Shown: positions 53,541 through 61,459 of the stretch, one piece after another
How positions within the stretch are numbered: position 1 is the stretch's first letter
Layout of the letters: the number at the start of each line of letters is the position of its first letter
Source of the DNA: Peribacillus asahii
GTDB lineage: Bacteria; Bacillota; Bacilli; Bacillales; DSM-1321
Reading direction: 5' to 3'
Length of the DNA stretch: 64,000 nucleotides
Assembly (NCBI RefSeq): GCF_003570725.1
Contig: NZ_QWVS01000011.1
Span: 62,001-126,000, forward strand
Program-made: the position numbers and the translations under genes
The notes under the pieces: generated by a model
The model's database searches: none
Seen by the model: only the letters and a program-made list of their open reading frames with translations
Told to the model about the DNA's origin: nothing

Positions 53541-54335
53541 GTGGCATCAATTAAAGAAATGGATCAATATGCAAAAAAATGGATTAAAGAAGCCGGAGCA
53601 AAGTTAAGAGAGTCCTTTGCAACGGAATTAAATATTGAAACAAAAACGAATCCGAATGATTTAGTAACCAATATGGATAAGGAAACAGAGCGGTTTTTTG
53701 TAAGTAAAATTAAAGAAACCTTTCCAGGACATCGTATTTTCGGTGAAGAAGGCATGGGGCACGATATCAATGATTTAAAAGGAACTGTTTGGATTATTGA
53801 TCCGATTGATGGGACATTGAATTTTATTCATCAACAACGCAATTTTGCTATTTCCTTAGCCATTTATGAGGATGGAGTCGGAAAAGTAGGAATGGTGTAT
53901 GACGTCGTTCATGATGAACTGTACCACGCTATAAAAGGAGAAGGAGCCTACTTGAATCATTATCCATTATCTCCGCTATCCAAGGTAGGTGTAGAGGAAG
54001 CGATTTTGTCCATCAATGCGAGTTGGATTGTTACGAATAAACGAATTAATCCTGCTATCTTAGCTGCTTTAGTCAATGATGTTCGCGGCACTCGCTCATA
54101 TGGATCAGCAGCTTTAGAGCTTGCCTTTGTTGCGGCGGGAAGAATTGATGGGTATATCACGATGCGTTTATCACCATGGGACTTTGCAGCAGGTTCAATC
54201 CTTGTTGAAGAGGTAGGCGGAAAAGTAAGTGATTTGTTTGGCGAAAATTTAGATTACATAAAAGGCGGTTCATTATTTGCAGCAAAACCCGGCTTTCACG
54301 AATTTGTTTTGGAAGAGTATATTTTAAAGAGATAA
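53541..54335 (+). CDS. suhB: Inositol monophosphatase family protein (SuhB/YktC)
   Basis: A 264-residue Mg2+-dependent phosphatase of the IMPase family. Metal-binding motifs are FGEEGMGHD (about residue 70), WIIDPIDGTLNFIH (about 88-101) and SPWDFAAGSILVEEVGG (about 212). B. subtilis YktC is an inositol-1-phosphatase, and the same activity is likely here. The GTG at 53541 is the start, with GGTGGGG six bases upstream. It is convergent with ylaF and separated from it by a strong terminator. Confidence 0.93.
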   Translation: MASIKEMDQYAKKWIKEAGAKLRESFATELNIETKTNPNDLVTNMDKETERFFVSKIKETFPGHRIFGEEGMGHDINDLKGTVWIIDPIDGTLNFIHQQRNFAISLAIYEDGVGKVGMVYDVVHDELYHAIKGEGAYLNHYPLSPLSKVGVEEAILSINASWIVTNKRINPAILAALVNDVRGTRSYGSAALELAFVAAGRIDGYITMRLSPWDFAAGSILVEEVGGKVSDLFGENLDYIKGGSLFAAKPGFHEFVLEEYILKR

Positions 54336-54352
54336 ACTTGAGGTACATCCAT

Positions 54353-54386
54353 AAAAAAATCGCCGTATCATTCGGCGATTTTTTTA
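54353..54386. terminator. Bidirectional terminator
   Basis: Perfect stem AAAAAATCGCCG / CGGCGATTTTTT between suhB and ylaF. Confidence 0.85.
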
Positions 54387-54397
54387 AAAGGATATTG

Positions 54398-54583
54398 TTA
54401 ATCTAATTTACCAGCTTCACGCCATTTCTTCTTTTGGGTAAAGCCAAATCCCATGATTCCACAAAGGATAATGATTGCTGCTACAATTCCTAATATGCTT
54501 TTTTCGGCAATGGATATTCCAATTGAACCAATACAGATCGTAGCTAATATTGCTAAAATTAAAAATGGCCATTTGATTTTCAT
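54398..54583 (-). CDS. ylaF: YlaF-type small membrane protein (DUF5325)
   Basis: A 61-residue protein with two membrane segments (about 6-22 and 28-48) and a basic tail (TQKKKWREAGKLD). Length, topology and position directly upstream of typA on the opposite strand match B. subtilis YlaF. The ATG at 54583 has GGGGTG eight bases upstream; the GTG at 54592 overlaps this site. Function is unknown. Confidence 0.8.
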   Translation of the reverse strand: MKIKWPFLILAILATICIGSIGISIAEKSILGIVAAIIILCGIMGFGFTQKKKWREAGKLD

Positions 54584-54625
54584 AATTTTCACCCCTAATG
54601 GTTATATTGTACATAATTTCTGTAT

Positions 54626-54652
54626 TTGTTTCTACTATGTTTGTGATATAAT
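54626..54652 (+). promoter_or_regulatory. Putative typA promoter
   Basis: TATAAT at 54647-54652 with an extended -10 TG two bases upstream; a weak TTGTTT lies 15 bases upstream. Distance to the typA start is about 54 bases. Confidence 0.5.
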
Positions 54653-54705
54653 ATGTAAGCTAATATTAAAGATACGAATACACCAACTATTTAGGAGTGA
54701 ATTTT

Positions 54706-56544
54706 TTGAAATTAAGAGAAAATATTCGAAATATAGCTATTATTGCCCACGTTGACCATGGGAAAACAACACTTGTGGATCAGCTGTTAAAGCAATCTGG
54801 TACATTTCGTGAAAATGAACATGTAGAAGAACGCGCAATGGATTCAAATGACATCGAAAGAGAACGCGGAATTACTATTCTTGCGAAAACTACAGCTGTT
54901 CAATATAAAGATACACGTATCAACATTCTTGATACACCAGGACATGCCGACTTCGGTGGCGAAGTAGAACGAATCATGAAAATGGTGGATGGTGTTATCC
55001 TTGTTGTCGATGCTTATGAAGGCTGTATGCCGCAAACACGCTTTGTGTTGAAAAAAGCATTAGAACAAAAGCTTGCACCAATCGTTGTTGTAAACAAAAT
55101 CGATAAAGATTCAGCCCGTCCAGAAGAAGTTGTTGACGAGGTATTAGATTTATTTATCGAATTAGGTGCTGAGGAAGATCAGTTGGAATTCCCGGTTATT
55201 TATGCTTCAGGTATCGCAGGTACATCAAGTACAGATCCGACAAAACAAGAAGAAAACATGGTGCCATTATTTGAAACAATTGTTGAGACGGTTCCTGCTC
55301 CAGTTGATAATAGTGAAGAACCGTTGCAATTCCAAGTTGCTTTACTTGATTATAATGACTATGTAGGACGTATCGGAATCGGTCGTGTATTCCGCGGGAA
55401 AATGCATGTTGGTCAACAAGTATCTCTTATGAAACTTGATGGAACAGTTAAAACATTCCGTGTAACGAAAATCTTTGGTTTCATCGGTTTAAAACGAGTG
55501 GAAATCGAAGAAGCTTTCCCTGGTGATTTAGTAGCTGTTTCAGGTATGGAAGACATCAACGTTGGGGAAACAGTATGTCCAACGGAGCATCCAGAAGCAC
55601 TGCCAGTTCTACGTATTGACGAACCGACTCTTCAAATGACATTCCTTGTGAATAATAGTCCATTTGCAGGTCGCGAAGGTAAATTTGTTACAGCACGTAA
55701 AATTGAGGAGCGTCTGCGTACTCAATTACAAACTGATGTAAGTTTACGTGTTGACAATACAGATTCACCAGATGTTTGGACAGTATCTGGCCGTGGTGAG
55801 CTTCACTTATCTATTTTGATTGAAAACATGCGTCGTGAAGGTTATGAGCTTCAAGTATCTAAGCCTGAAGTTATCGTACGTGAAATTGACGGTGTGCGTT
55901 GTGAACCTGTAGAACGTGTGCAAATTGATGTACCGGAAGAGCATACAGGAGCGATTATGGAATCGATTGGTGCTCGTAAAGGTGAAATGCTTGATATGAT
56001 CAATAACGGTAGCGGCCAAGTTCGCTTACTTTTCAACGTACCAGCACGTGGATTAATTGGTTATTCAACTGAGTTTTTAACATTAACTCGTGGCTATGGA
56101 ATTATGAACCATACATTTGATAGTTATCAACCAATGCAATCAGGTCAAGTTGGTGGACGTCGTCAAGGGGTTCTTGTTTCAATGGAAAATGGTAAAGCAA
56201 CTCAATACGGAATTATGGGTGTTGAAGATCGCGGTGTCATTTTCGTTGAACCGGGTACAGAAGTATACGAAGGTATGATTGTTGGTGAACACAATCGCGA
56301 AAATGATTTGACAGTTAACATTGTAAAAGCAAAGCAAATGACAAACATGCGTTCAGCGAATAAAGACCAAACAACTACTATGAAAAAGCCAAGAATCATG
56401 TCTCTAGAGGAAGCGTTAGAGTATTTGGCTGATGATGAATACTTGGAAGTAACTCCAGAATCTATTCGTCTTCGCAAGAAAATTCTAGAGAAAAATGAAC
56501 GTGAAAAAGCAGCGAAAAAGAAAAAATATGCGGAAACAAAGTAA
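54706..56544 (+). CDS. typA: Ribosome-associated GTPase TypA/BipA
   Basis: A 612-residue translational GTPase involved in 50S subunit assembly and stress or low-temperature growth. G1 is AHVDHGKTT (about residue 17), G2 RERGIT, G3 [11 protein letters not shown] (about 73), G4 NKID (about 128), followed by the beta-barrel domain, EF-G-like domains III and V ([14 protein letters not shown]) and the BipA-specific C-terminal domain. The start is the TTG at 54706, with AGGAG eight bases upstream, giving the family N-terminus LKLREN; an in-frame GTG at 54697 is too close to that site. ylaH follows 19 bases downstream. Confidence 0.97.
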   Translation: MKLRENIRNIAIIAHVDHGKTTLVDQLLKQSGTFRENEHVEERAMDSNDIERERGITILAKTTAVQYKDTRINILDTPGHADFGGEVERIMKMVDGVILVVDAYEGCMPQTRFVLKKALEQKLAPIVVVNKIDKDSARPEEVVDEVLDLFIELGAEEDQLEFPVIYASGIAGTSSTDPTKQEENMVPLFETIVETVPAPVDNSEEPLQFQVALLDYNDYVGRIGIGRVFRGKMHVGQQVSLMKLDGTVKTFRVTKIFGFIGLKRVEIEEAFPGDLVAVSGMEDINVGETVCPTEHPEALPVLRIDEPTLQMTFLVNNSPFAGREGKFVTARKIEERLRTQLQTDVSLRVDNTDSPDVWTVSGRGELHLSILIENMRREGYELQVSKPEVIVREIDGVRCEPVERVQIDVPEEHTGAIMESIGARKGEMLDMINNGSGQVRLLFNVPARGLIGYSTEFLTLTRGYGIMNHTFDSYQPMQSGQVGGRRQGVLVSMENGKATQYGIMGVEDRGVIFVEPGTEVYEGMIVGEHNRENDLTVNIVKAKQMTNMRSANKDQTTTMKKPRIMSLEEALEYLADDEYLEVTPESIRLRKKILEKNEREKAAKKKKYAETK

Positions 56545-56563
56545 GCGCTAGGAGGAGTGAAGC

Positions 56564-56869
56564 ATGGATATCCAAGAGCGATTATCGTTTTTTGCAGCAC
56601 TATATCGGGTCGATGAGAATCCTGAAGCAGGAATGTGGTATTTATATTTAACGATTTTTGGATTATGTATCCTTGTGTATCAGTTAGGTTTTGCCAAAAA
56701 ATTGCCTTTGCTTAAAAATATAGTGATCTATACGGTAATGGCGTTTGGATGTACAATGCTTTGTTTTCTTGGAGTGTTTCTTCCGATGGCGGAAGGGCTC
56801 GTCATTGCAGCCATTGTGCTTGGTATTTATCGTATGCGTCTTAAACAATCAAAAAAAGAAGGGGCGTAA
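56564..56869 (+). CDS. ylaH: YlaH-type membrane protein
   Basis: A 101-residue protein with three predicted membrane segments (about 24-40, 50-70 and 74-90) after an N-terminal soluble stretch ([19 protein letters not shown]) and a basic tail ([10 protein letters not shown]). It matches YlaH of B. subtilis in position directly after typA and in topology. GGAGGAG lies before the ATG. The function of the family is unknown. It probably forms an operon with typA and the next small gene. Confidence 0.85.
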   Translation: MDIQERLSFFAALYRVDENPEAGMWYLYLTIFGLCILVYQLGFAKKLPLLKNIVIYTVMAFGCTMLCFLGVFLPMAEGLVIAAIVLGIYRMRLKQSKKEGA

Positions 56870-56877
56870 AGCTGTAG

Positions 56878-57165
56878 ATGAAATCATTACAGGATGCACT
56901 TTATAATTGGCTTACGATTAAAGTAGTCTGTGATGCAAGACCGAATGACACGGCAGCTAAACAAACGGAACAGTTTTTTAGTCGTCTGTTAGAAGAGGAT
57001 CATCAGCTTAGCCATCTTTCAGTAATGAAAGAGTCACCATTTTATTTTATTACGTTTTGGAAAGATGGAAGCGAGCAGCAGAAGCGTTTTCCGATTGAGA
57101 TGATTGATGTAATGTTAAATCAAATTGAATTAACACCAGATAAATATCGGAATGTTGATGAGTAA
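56878..57165 (+). CDS. Hypothetical small protein downstream of ylaH
   Basis: A 95-residue, soluble, acidic protein with no motif I recognise (MKSLQDALYNWLTIKVV, DGSEQQKRFPIEMID, NVDE end). It starts eight bases after ylaH, with GGGGCG upstream, and ends at a strong terminator, so it is most likely the last gene of the typA-ylaH transcript. B. subtilis has no gene I can equate with it at this point. The real-gene call rests on spacing, ribosome binding site and codon pattern similar to its neighbours. Confidence 0.7.
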   Translation: MKSLQDALYNWLTIKVVCDARPNDTAAKQTEQFFSRLLEEDHQLSHLSVMKESPFYFITFWKDGSEQQKRFPIEMIDVMLNQIELTPDKYRNVDE

Positions 57166-57170
57166 AAGCA

Positions 57171-57202
57171 AAAGCCGTGCAAATGTTGCACGGCTTTTTT
57201 TA
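57171..57202 (+). terminator. Terminator after the typA operon
   Basis: Perfect stem AAAGCCGTGCAA / TTGCACGGCTTT followed by T residues. Confidence 0.85.
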
Positions 57203-57213
57203 TAGGAAATAGA

Positions 57214-57285
57214 CGAGAATCCTCCCGACCTTAAGGCATGTGAAGGGCGACAGCCCACTGAGGAGGCGGGGGAGTTCAAATGGAA
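57214..57285. repeat. Palindromic GC-rich element
   Basis: Imperfect stem with outer arms GAATCCTCCCGACC and GGCGGGGGAGTTC and an inner hairpin GGGCGACAGCCC, in an otherwise empty gap before ylaI. It is more GC-rich than its surroundings. It may be a lone left hairpin of repeat family 1 (CTCCCGACCTTAAG against CCCCACCTCAAG), but this is weak. Confidence 0.4.
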
Positions 57286-57388
57286 TTGCAAGCGGTTTGA
57301 AGTTATTGATAAAAGGGTAATAGCTATGTTGAGCGTAAGTATCCAGCTCCTCTAGCAGTCGTATAAGTTTACCTTCTGGTATTATTTT

Positions 57389-57589
57389 TTACCACTCATC
57401 TTCTTGAACAGCTGTGCGGTATAAGTGGAACTTTCCTGTTGCCATTCGTTCATTTGTTCGTTTCTCAATTCGTGCATAGCATGTTTGACACATAAAGGTA
57501 TGTATAGGACGATTGCGCAGTTTTTTTGCCTCGGGAGCATCATCCGAAAGTGTTTCAATTTGATCGCATATGACGCATTTGACCTTCAT
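57389..57589 (-). CDS. ylaI: YlaI-type zinc-knuckle protein (DUF2197)
   Basis: A 66-residue protein with two CxxC pairs: CVIC (residues 5-8) and CQTC (about 34-37), spaced as in a small zinc ribbon, plus a basic helix (ARIEKRTNERM). It matches B. subtilis YlaI in length and position. Function unknown; zinc binding is inferred. GAGGGTCT precedes the ATG at 57589. Confidence 0.85.
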   Translation of the reverse strand: MKVKCVICDQIETLSDDAPEAKKLRNRPIHTFMCQTCYARIEKRTNERMATGKFHLYRTAVQEDEW

Positions 57590-57724
57590 TTTAGACCCTC
57601 GCTTTTAATATCAGATATACGTAGTATACCATGTTTACAATCGCTGGGCCAAAATAACAATATTATTTAACAGCCCCCTATTAAATATAAGAGGCTGCTC
57701 AGTTTAGAGCAGCTGTAAGCTTTC

Positions 57725-58324
57725 TTAGTCTAGATGATCATTCGATTGTTTATTTTGTTTGTCTTCCAACATTTTTTGTTCTTGCTCATTATCGATTGTT
57801 TGTTTTTGTTCACTCATCACCTTGTTTGGTGTTTGTTCTACGGGATCACCAGGAACTTCTGGGATAATTCGGCTTGTAATATCTGAAAGCTCATTTAATA
57901 TACCTCGGATAGGCTGGCCATTTTCAATATCAGCAGCAACTTCCCTAATTCTTTCATTTAAATCAGGGTCAGCGACAATTGTTGCATAAGCACCATATGG
58001 ATCCTGTTGCAAAGCTTCACCAACGGAATACTTAATAGTACCGACTTGTGATCGATCGATATCTTGATCAATATCAATACCGACAATTGCATATTTTCCA
58101 AGGACTACGGCTGTTGCATCGTTGACATGAGGCACTTTAACTGCTAAATTGGTTAGTCTTTTGGCAGTTTCGGCTCCGGACTTCCGATCTGTCTCCTGTA
58201 TATTTGTATTTTTCACTTCTGTGATGTTAGGTCGCTGATTGTCATTTATTTCTCTGCCTTGTTCGTTTTGAGAACATCCTCCAACAATGATGATAGCAAG
58301 AATCATCCAACAAAATTTTTGCAT
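57725..58324 (-). CDS. ylaJ: YlaJ: sporulation-type lipoprotein of the YhcN/YlaJ family
   Basis: A 199-residue lipoprotein: lipobox IIVGGCSQ (Cys 16), a polar linker, then the YhcN/YlaJ domain (about residues 60-150) with AKRLTNLAVKVPHVNDATAVVLGKYAIVGI-type sequence (given here by its landmarks TNLAVKVP and ATAVVLG), and a Gln/Lys-rich tail ending QSNDHLD. Family members are spore-associated lipoproteins that affect germination in some Bacillus. GGGGGTAC lies upstream of the ATG at 58324. It is divergent from ylaK. Confidence 0.88.
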   Translation of the reverse strand: MQKFCWMILAIIIVGGCSQNEQGREINDNQRPNITEVKNTNIQETDRKSGAETAKRLTNLAVKVPHVNDATAVVLGKYAIVGIDIDQDIDRSQVGTIKYSVGEALQQDPYGAYATIVADPDLNERIREVAADIENGQPIRGILNELSDITSRIIPEVPGDPVEQTPNKVMSEQKQTIDNEQEQKMLEDKQNKQSNDHLD

Positions 58325-58486
58325 AATGTACCCCCATTTACGACATTTTGTTTATAGTCTGTAAATGTTCTTCTATCTTTATGCAATGAAACATATATTT
58401 TATCAACAGTCTCGTCCGCTACATAAGATGCAGGAAGCAGTCAAAAGAGTACGACAATACTGACAAAAGTAGGCAGGGGGATTATC

Positions 58487-59815
58487 TTGGGGAAAATCTA
58501 TGTATTAGATACAAATGTCCTGTTGCAGGACCCGTATTCAATTTTTTCTTTTGAAGCGAATGAAGTTGTTATCCCAGCAGTTGTTTTAGAGGAATTGGAT
58601 TCAAAAAAACGCTACATGGATGAAATTGGTAGAAATGCAAGGCAAGTATCGAAATTAATTGACGGTTTTCGAGAAAAAGGAAAACTGCATGACGGGATTC
58701 CCCTTCACAATGGTGGGAAGCTAAGAATTGAGCTGAATCATCGTTCATTTCATGAGCTTCAAGAAATCTTTATAGAAAAAACGAATGATAATCGCATTTT
58801 AGCTGTAGCGAAAAATATTTCATTAGAGGAGGAAACAAAGCCAGACGGAAAAGCGGTGATTTTAGTTAGTAAAGACACGCTTGTTCGAGTAAAGGCTGAT
58901 GCTATTGGCCTTGAATCGGAAGATTTCTTAAATGACCGTGTCGTTGAATTAGATCATATTTATCCCGGGTTTAAAGAAATCTATATTACGGTAGATAAAT
59001 TAAACCAATTTTATATGAAAGGGCATTTGTTGCTATCGGAATTAACAAAAGAGACTTATTTTCCAAATCAATTTTTACTGATGAAGGATGAGCTTGGTGG
59101 TTCTGCTTCAGCTATAGGGATAGTAGATGAGCACAAAAAAATAGTAAAGAAACTACACTATGAAGGTGAACATATTTGGGGGATTAAGCCCCGGAATGTG
59201 CAGCAGACGATGGCGTTGGATATTTTACTTCGAAAGGATGTACCTCTTGTTACGTTAATTGGTAAAGCGGGTACAGGAAAAACGTTACTTGCTTTGGCGG
59301 CAGGACTGCTTCAAACAGAAGATCAAGGAATTTATAAGAAATTGCTTGTAGCCAGACCGATTGTCCCAGTTGGCAAGGATATTGGATATTTACCAGGAGA
59401 AAAAGAGGAGAAGCTACGACCTTGGATACAGCCAATTTTTGATAATCTAGAATATTTATTTAATACAAAGAAACCGGGAGAACTGGATGCGATTCTGGCC
59501 GGTATGAGTTCAATTGAGGTAGAGGCATTAACGTATATCCGTGGAAGAAGTATCCCTGATCAATTTATTATCATTGATGAGGCTCAAAATTTAACGAAGC
59601 ATGAGGTGAAAACCATTTTAACTCGTGTAGGTGATCGCAGTAAAATTGTGTTAATGGGTGATCCTGAGCAGATTGATCATCCTTACCTAGATGAGTATAA
59701 CAATGGCTTGACATATGTAGTGGAAAAATTTAAACAAGAAAAGATTGCTGGACATGTAAAGTTAGTAAAAGGCGAGCGCTCAGGATTAGCACAATTAGCT
59801 GCCAATCTCTTATAA
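58487..59815 (+). CDS. ylaK: PhoH-family ATPase with N-terminal PIN domain (YlaK)
   Basis: A 442-residue PhoH2-type protein. The N-terminal PIN domain (about residues 1-150) carries acidic nuclease residues in VLDTNVLLQDP, EELDSKK and NDNRILAVA; the C-terminal PhoH ATPase (about 235-440) has Walker A LIGKAGTGKTLLAL (about 260) and Walker B FIIIDEAQNLT (about 362), followed by LMGDPEQIDHPYLD. PIN-PhoH proteins can unwind and cleave RNA in other bacteria. The TTG at 58487 is the start, with GGGGG six bases upstream. A terminator hairpin follows. Confidence 0.93.
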   Translation: MGKIYVLDTNVLLQDPYSIFSFEANEVVIPAVVLEELDSKKRYMDEIGRNARQVSKLIDGFREKGKLHDGIPLHNGGKLRIELNHRSFHELQEIFIEKTNDNRILAVAKNISLEEETKPDGKAVILVSKDTLVRVKADAIGLESEDFLNDRVVELDHIYPGFKEIYITVDKLNQFYMKGHLLLSELTKETYFPNQFLLMKDELGGSASAIGIVDEHKKIVKKLHYEGEHIWGIKPRNVQQTMALDILLRKDVPLVTLIGKAGTGKTLLALAAGLLQTEDQGIYKKLLVARPIVPVGKDIGYLPGEKEEKLRPWIQPIFDNLEYLFNTKKPGELDAILAGMSSIEVEALTYIRGRSIPDQFIIIDEAQNLTKHEVKTILTRVGDRSKIVLMGDPEQIDHPYLDEYNNGLTYVVEKFKQEKIAGHVKLVKGERSGLAQLAANLL

Positions 59816-59821
59816 CGAATA

Positions 59822-59855
59822 GAAACGGCAAGATTGATTAGCTTGCCGTTTCTTG
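59822..59855 (+). terminator. Terminator after ylaK
   Basis: Stem AAACGGCAAG / CTTGCCGTTT followed by CTTG. Confidence 0.65.
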
Positions 59856-59865
59856 TGAAGCTCTT

Positions 59866-59993
59866 TTTCTCCAGGCTTAACAGAGGGGCCAGTAGGACTT
59901 CCACTTCAAGCTTAGGAGGACAGTCGTTATAGATTCTCTTGGTGACTACAGTGGGGATCAAGGAGACCCTTAGTGATGAAAGTTTTACTTTAC
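59866..59993 (+). repeat. Dispersed repeat family 1, copy E (short)
   Basis: Left part diverged (CTTAACAGAGGGGCCAGTAG, CCACTTCAAGCTTAGG), most of the centre missing, right hairpin ACAGTGGGG / CCCTTAGTGAT and tail GATGAAAGTTTTACTTTAC. The tail contains the stop codon of the oppositely oriented gene at 59985. Confidence 0.65.
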
Positions 59994-60500
59994 TGTAAAC
60001 GATTTAACGTTTTTGATGGGATTATCTCGATTAGAGCCATCTCCCAAATAAATATGTACTGGTCCTCCATCTTCTTCCAAGCGAAGCGGTTTACCTTCTT
60101 TAGAGAAACCGAGGAAAAATTCGTTTGCTACTTCGATAGGAAAGCTTAATTCTTTTCCATCAGCTGTCACGATGATTTCGGTTGCTCCTTCTTCAGGAAC
60201 AGCATTTTGTAAAAATGGCTTAAAAGGAATACCGAATGTTCCTGTCATGAGTTTGATTTTTTCAAATTTTCGTTCTGTTTTCAAAGTAGGAGGCAGAATG
60301 GCCCCTTCACGAATTTCTTTTTGCCAGTGTTCAGCAGCTTTTTGTGTGTAGTCTTCTAATTCATCCACTACTACATTATCTTTATCAAAATATGTATCGA
60401 TTTCAACTTTACGATCGTCGAAAATCCAAACACCTGGATCCAATGTAATCGGAAATTTCACTTTACCGTTAATAAACACGATTGATTCCAAATTTCTCAT
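59985..60500 (-). CDS. YlaL-like protein of unknown function
   Basis: A 171-residue soluble protein placed between ylaK and ylaN, where B. subtilis has ylaL; I use that only as a positional label. Visible features are VFINGKVKFPITLDPGVWIF at the N-terminus, a central TGTFGIPFKPFLQ segment and a beta-rich C-terminus with EDGGPVHIYLGDGS and NVKSFTVK. This last part loosely recalls the C-terminal edge of molybdopterin oxidoreductase domains, too weakly to name a function. Its last codons (GTA AAG TAA) coincide with the tail of a dispersed repeat, so the native C-terminus may have been replaced. GAAGGG precedes the ATG at 60500. Confidence 0.7.
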   Translation of the reverse strand: MRNLESIVFINGKVKFPITLDPGVWIFDDRKVEIDTYFDKDNVVVDELEDYTQKAAEHWQKEIREGAILPPTLKTERKFEKIKLMTGTFGIPFKPFLQNAVPEEGATEIIVTADGKELSFPIEVANEFFLGFSKEGKPLRLEEDGGPVHIYLGDGSNRDNPIKNVKSFTVK

Positions 60501-60648
60501 TCCCTTCTGTTAATGACATTACTTAGTATAATCAAAAATAAAGAAAATGTCACACTTTGAGAACGAGTAGATGTCCTTGCTTTTTTAGTCAACTACAGGT
60601 AAAATTTAAAGATAAGATTTAATCGCTTCTTGAGCGGGGGGATTTCAT

Positions 60649-60930
60649 ATGGCATCTGAAATGCTTATCAATCATCGAGAAAAAGCTTATGCTTTATTAA
60701 AAGCAGATGCTGACAAGATACTTAAACTAATCAAAGTACAAATGGATAATCTTACTATGCCTCAGTGCCCTCTTTATGAAGAGGTGCTCGATACTCAAAT
60801 GTTCGGCCTATCGCGTGAAATTGATTTTGCGGTCCGTTTAGGGTTAGTAGAGGAAATAGAAGGTAAAGCACTATTAGAAGCATTGGAGAGAGAACTGTCC
60901 ATTTTACATGATGCGTCTACAAAGAAATAA
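60649..60930 (+). CDS. ylaN: YlaN (UPF0358)
   Basis: A 93-residue helical protein matching B. subtilis Yla[37 protein letters not shown] and [16 protein letters not shown]. subtilis YlaN has been connected to iron homeostasis through interaction with the Fur repressor. AGCGGGGGG lies before the ATG. A terminator follows, and the next gene is pycA; the usual ftsW in between is absent. Confidence 0.93.
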   Translation: MASEMLINHREKAYALLKADADKILKLIKVQMDNLTMPQCPLYEEVLDTQMFGLSREIDFAVRLGLVEEIEGKALLEALERELSILHDASTKK

Positions 60931-60939
60931 ATATATGCT

Positions 60940-60976
60940 AAACTCAAACAAATCTCGATGATTGTTTGAGTTTTTT
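60940..60976 (+). terminator. Terminator after ylaN
   Basis: Perfect stem AAACTCAAACAA / TTGTTTGAGTTT with T residues behind it. Confidence 0.85.
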
Positions 60977-61272
60977 ATTTTAGGTATTGTTTAATACATA
61001 GTTGCTAAAATCCTTTGCTTTTTTTGTGAAACGGCAGAGAAGAGGGCCGTTTGTGCTCATTTTTGTATACATAAATAATTGGATATGTTTATACTTTAAT
61101 TCAATAAAATAGAATTTTTTGAATTTTTATGTTGAATTCATAGCATATTAGTATTATTGTTAAAGTATTATGTAAGAAAAATGGATGGATGCTTTTTAGG
61201 ATTAGTTATTCAAAAGGATTCTTATTTTAAAATAGGCATAGAACGATATTCATTTTTCTTCAGTAAATATAG

Positions 61273-61287
61273 AAGAAAGCGCTTACT
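61273..61287 (+). promoter_or_regulatory. cre-like site upstream of pycA
   Basis: AAGAAAGCGCTTACT matches WTGAAARCGYTTWNN with one mismatch and is centred on the palindrome AAGCGCTT, about 175 bases before pycA. The rest of the 530-base gap has no gene; TTGACA near 61313 might be a -35, but no clear -10 follows. Confidence 0.4.
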
Positions 61288-61459
61288 TCAATCGCTTTTT
61301 TAAAATGATATATTGACATAGTGGTTGATGTTTTGCTTTTAGGCATTAGGTTTCCGGTAATATGATATTGGAAAAGTGATTATAAGGATAAAAAGTTGAG
61401 AGTTCCCTCTCGTCTTTTTTCTATAAAGTAAAAAATATTCATAGAAGCAGGTGGAACAA

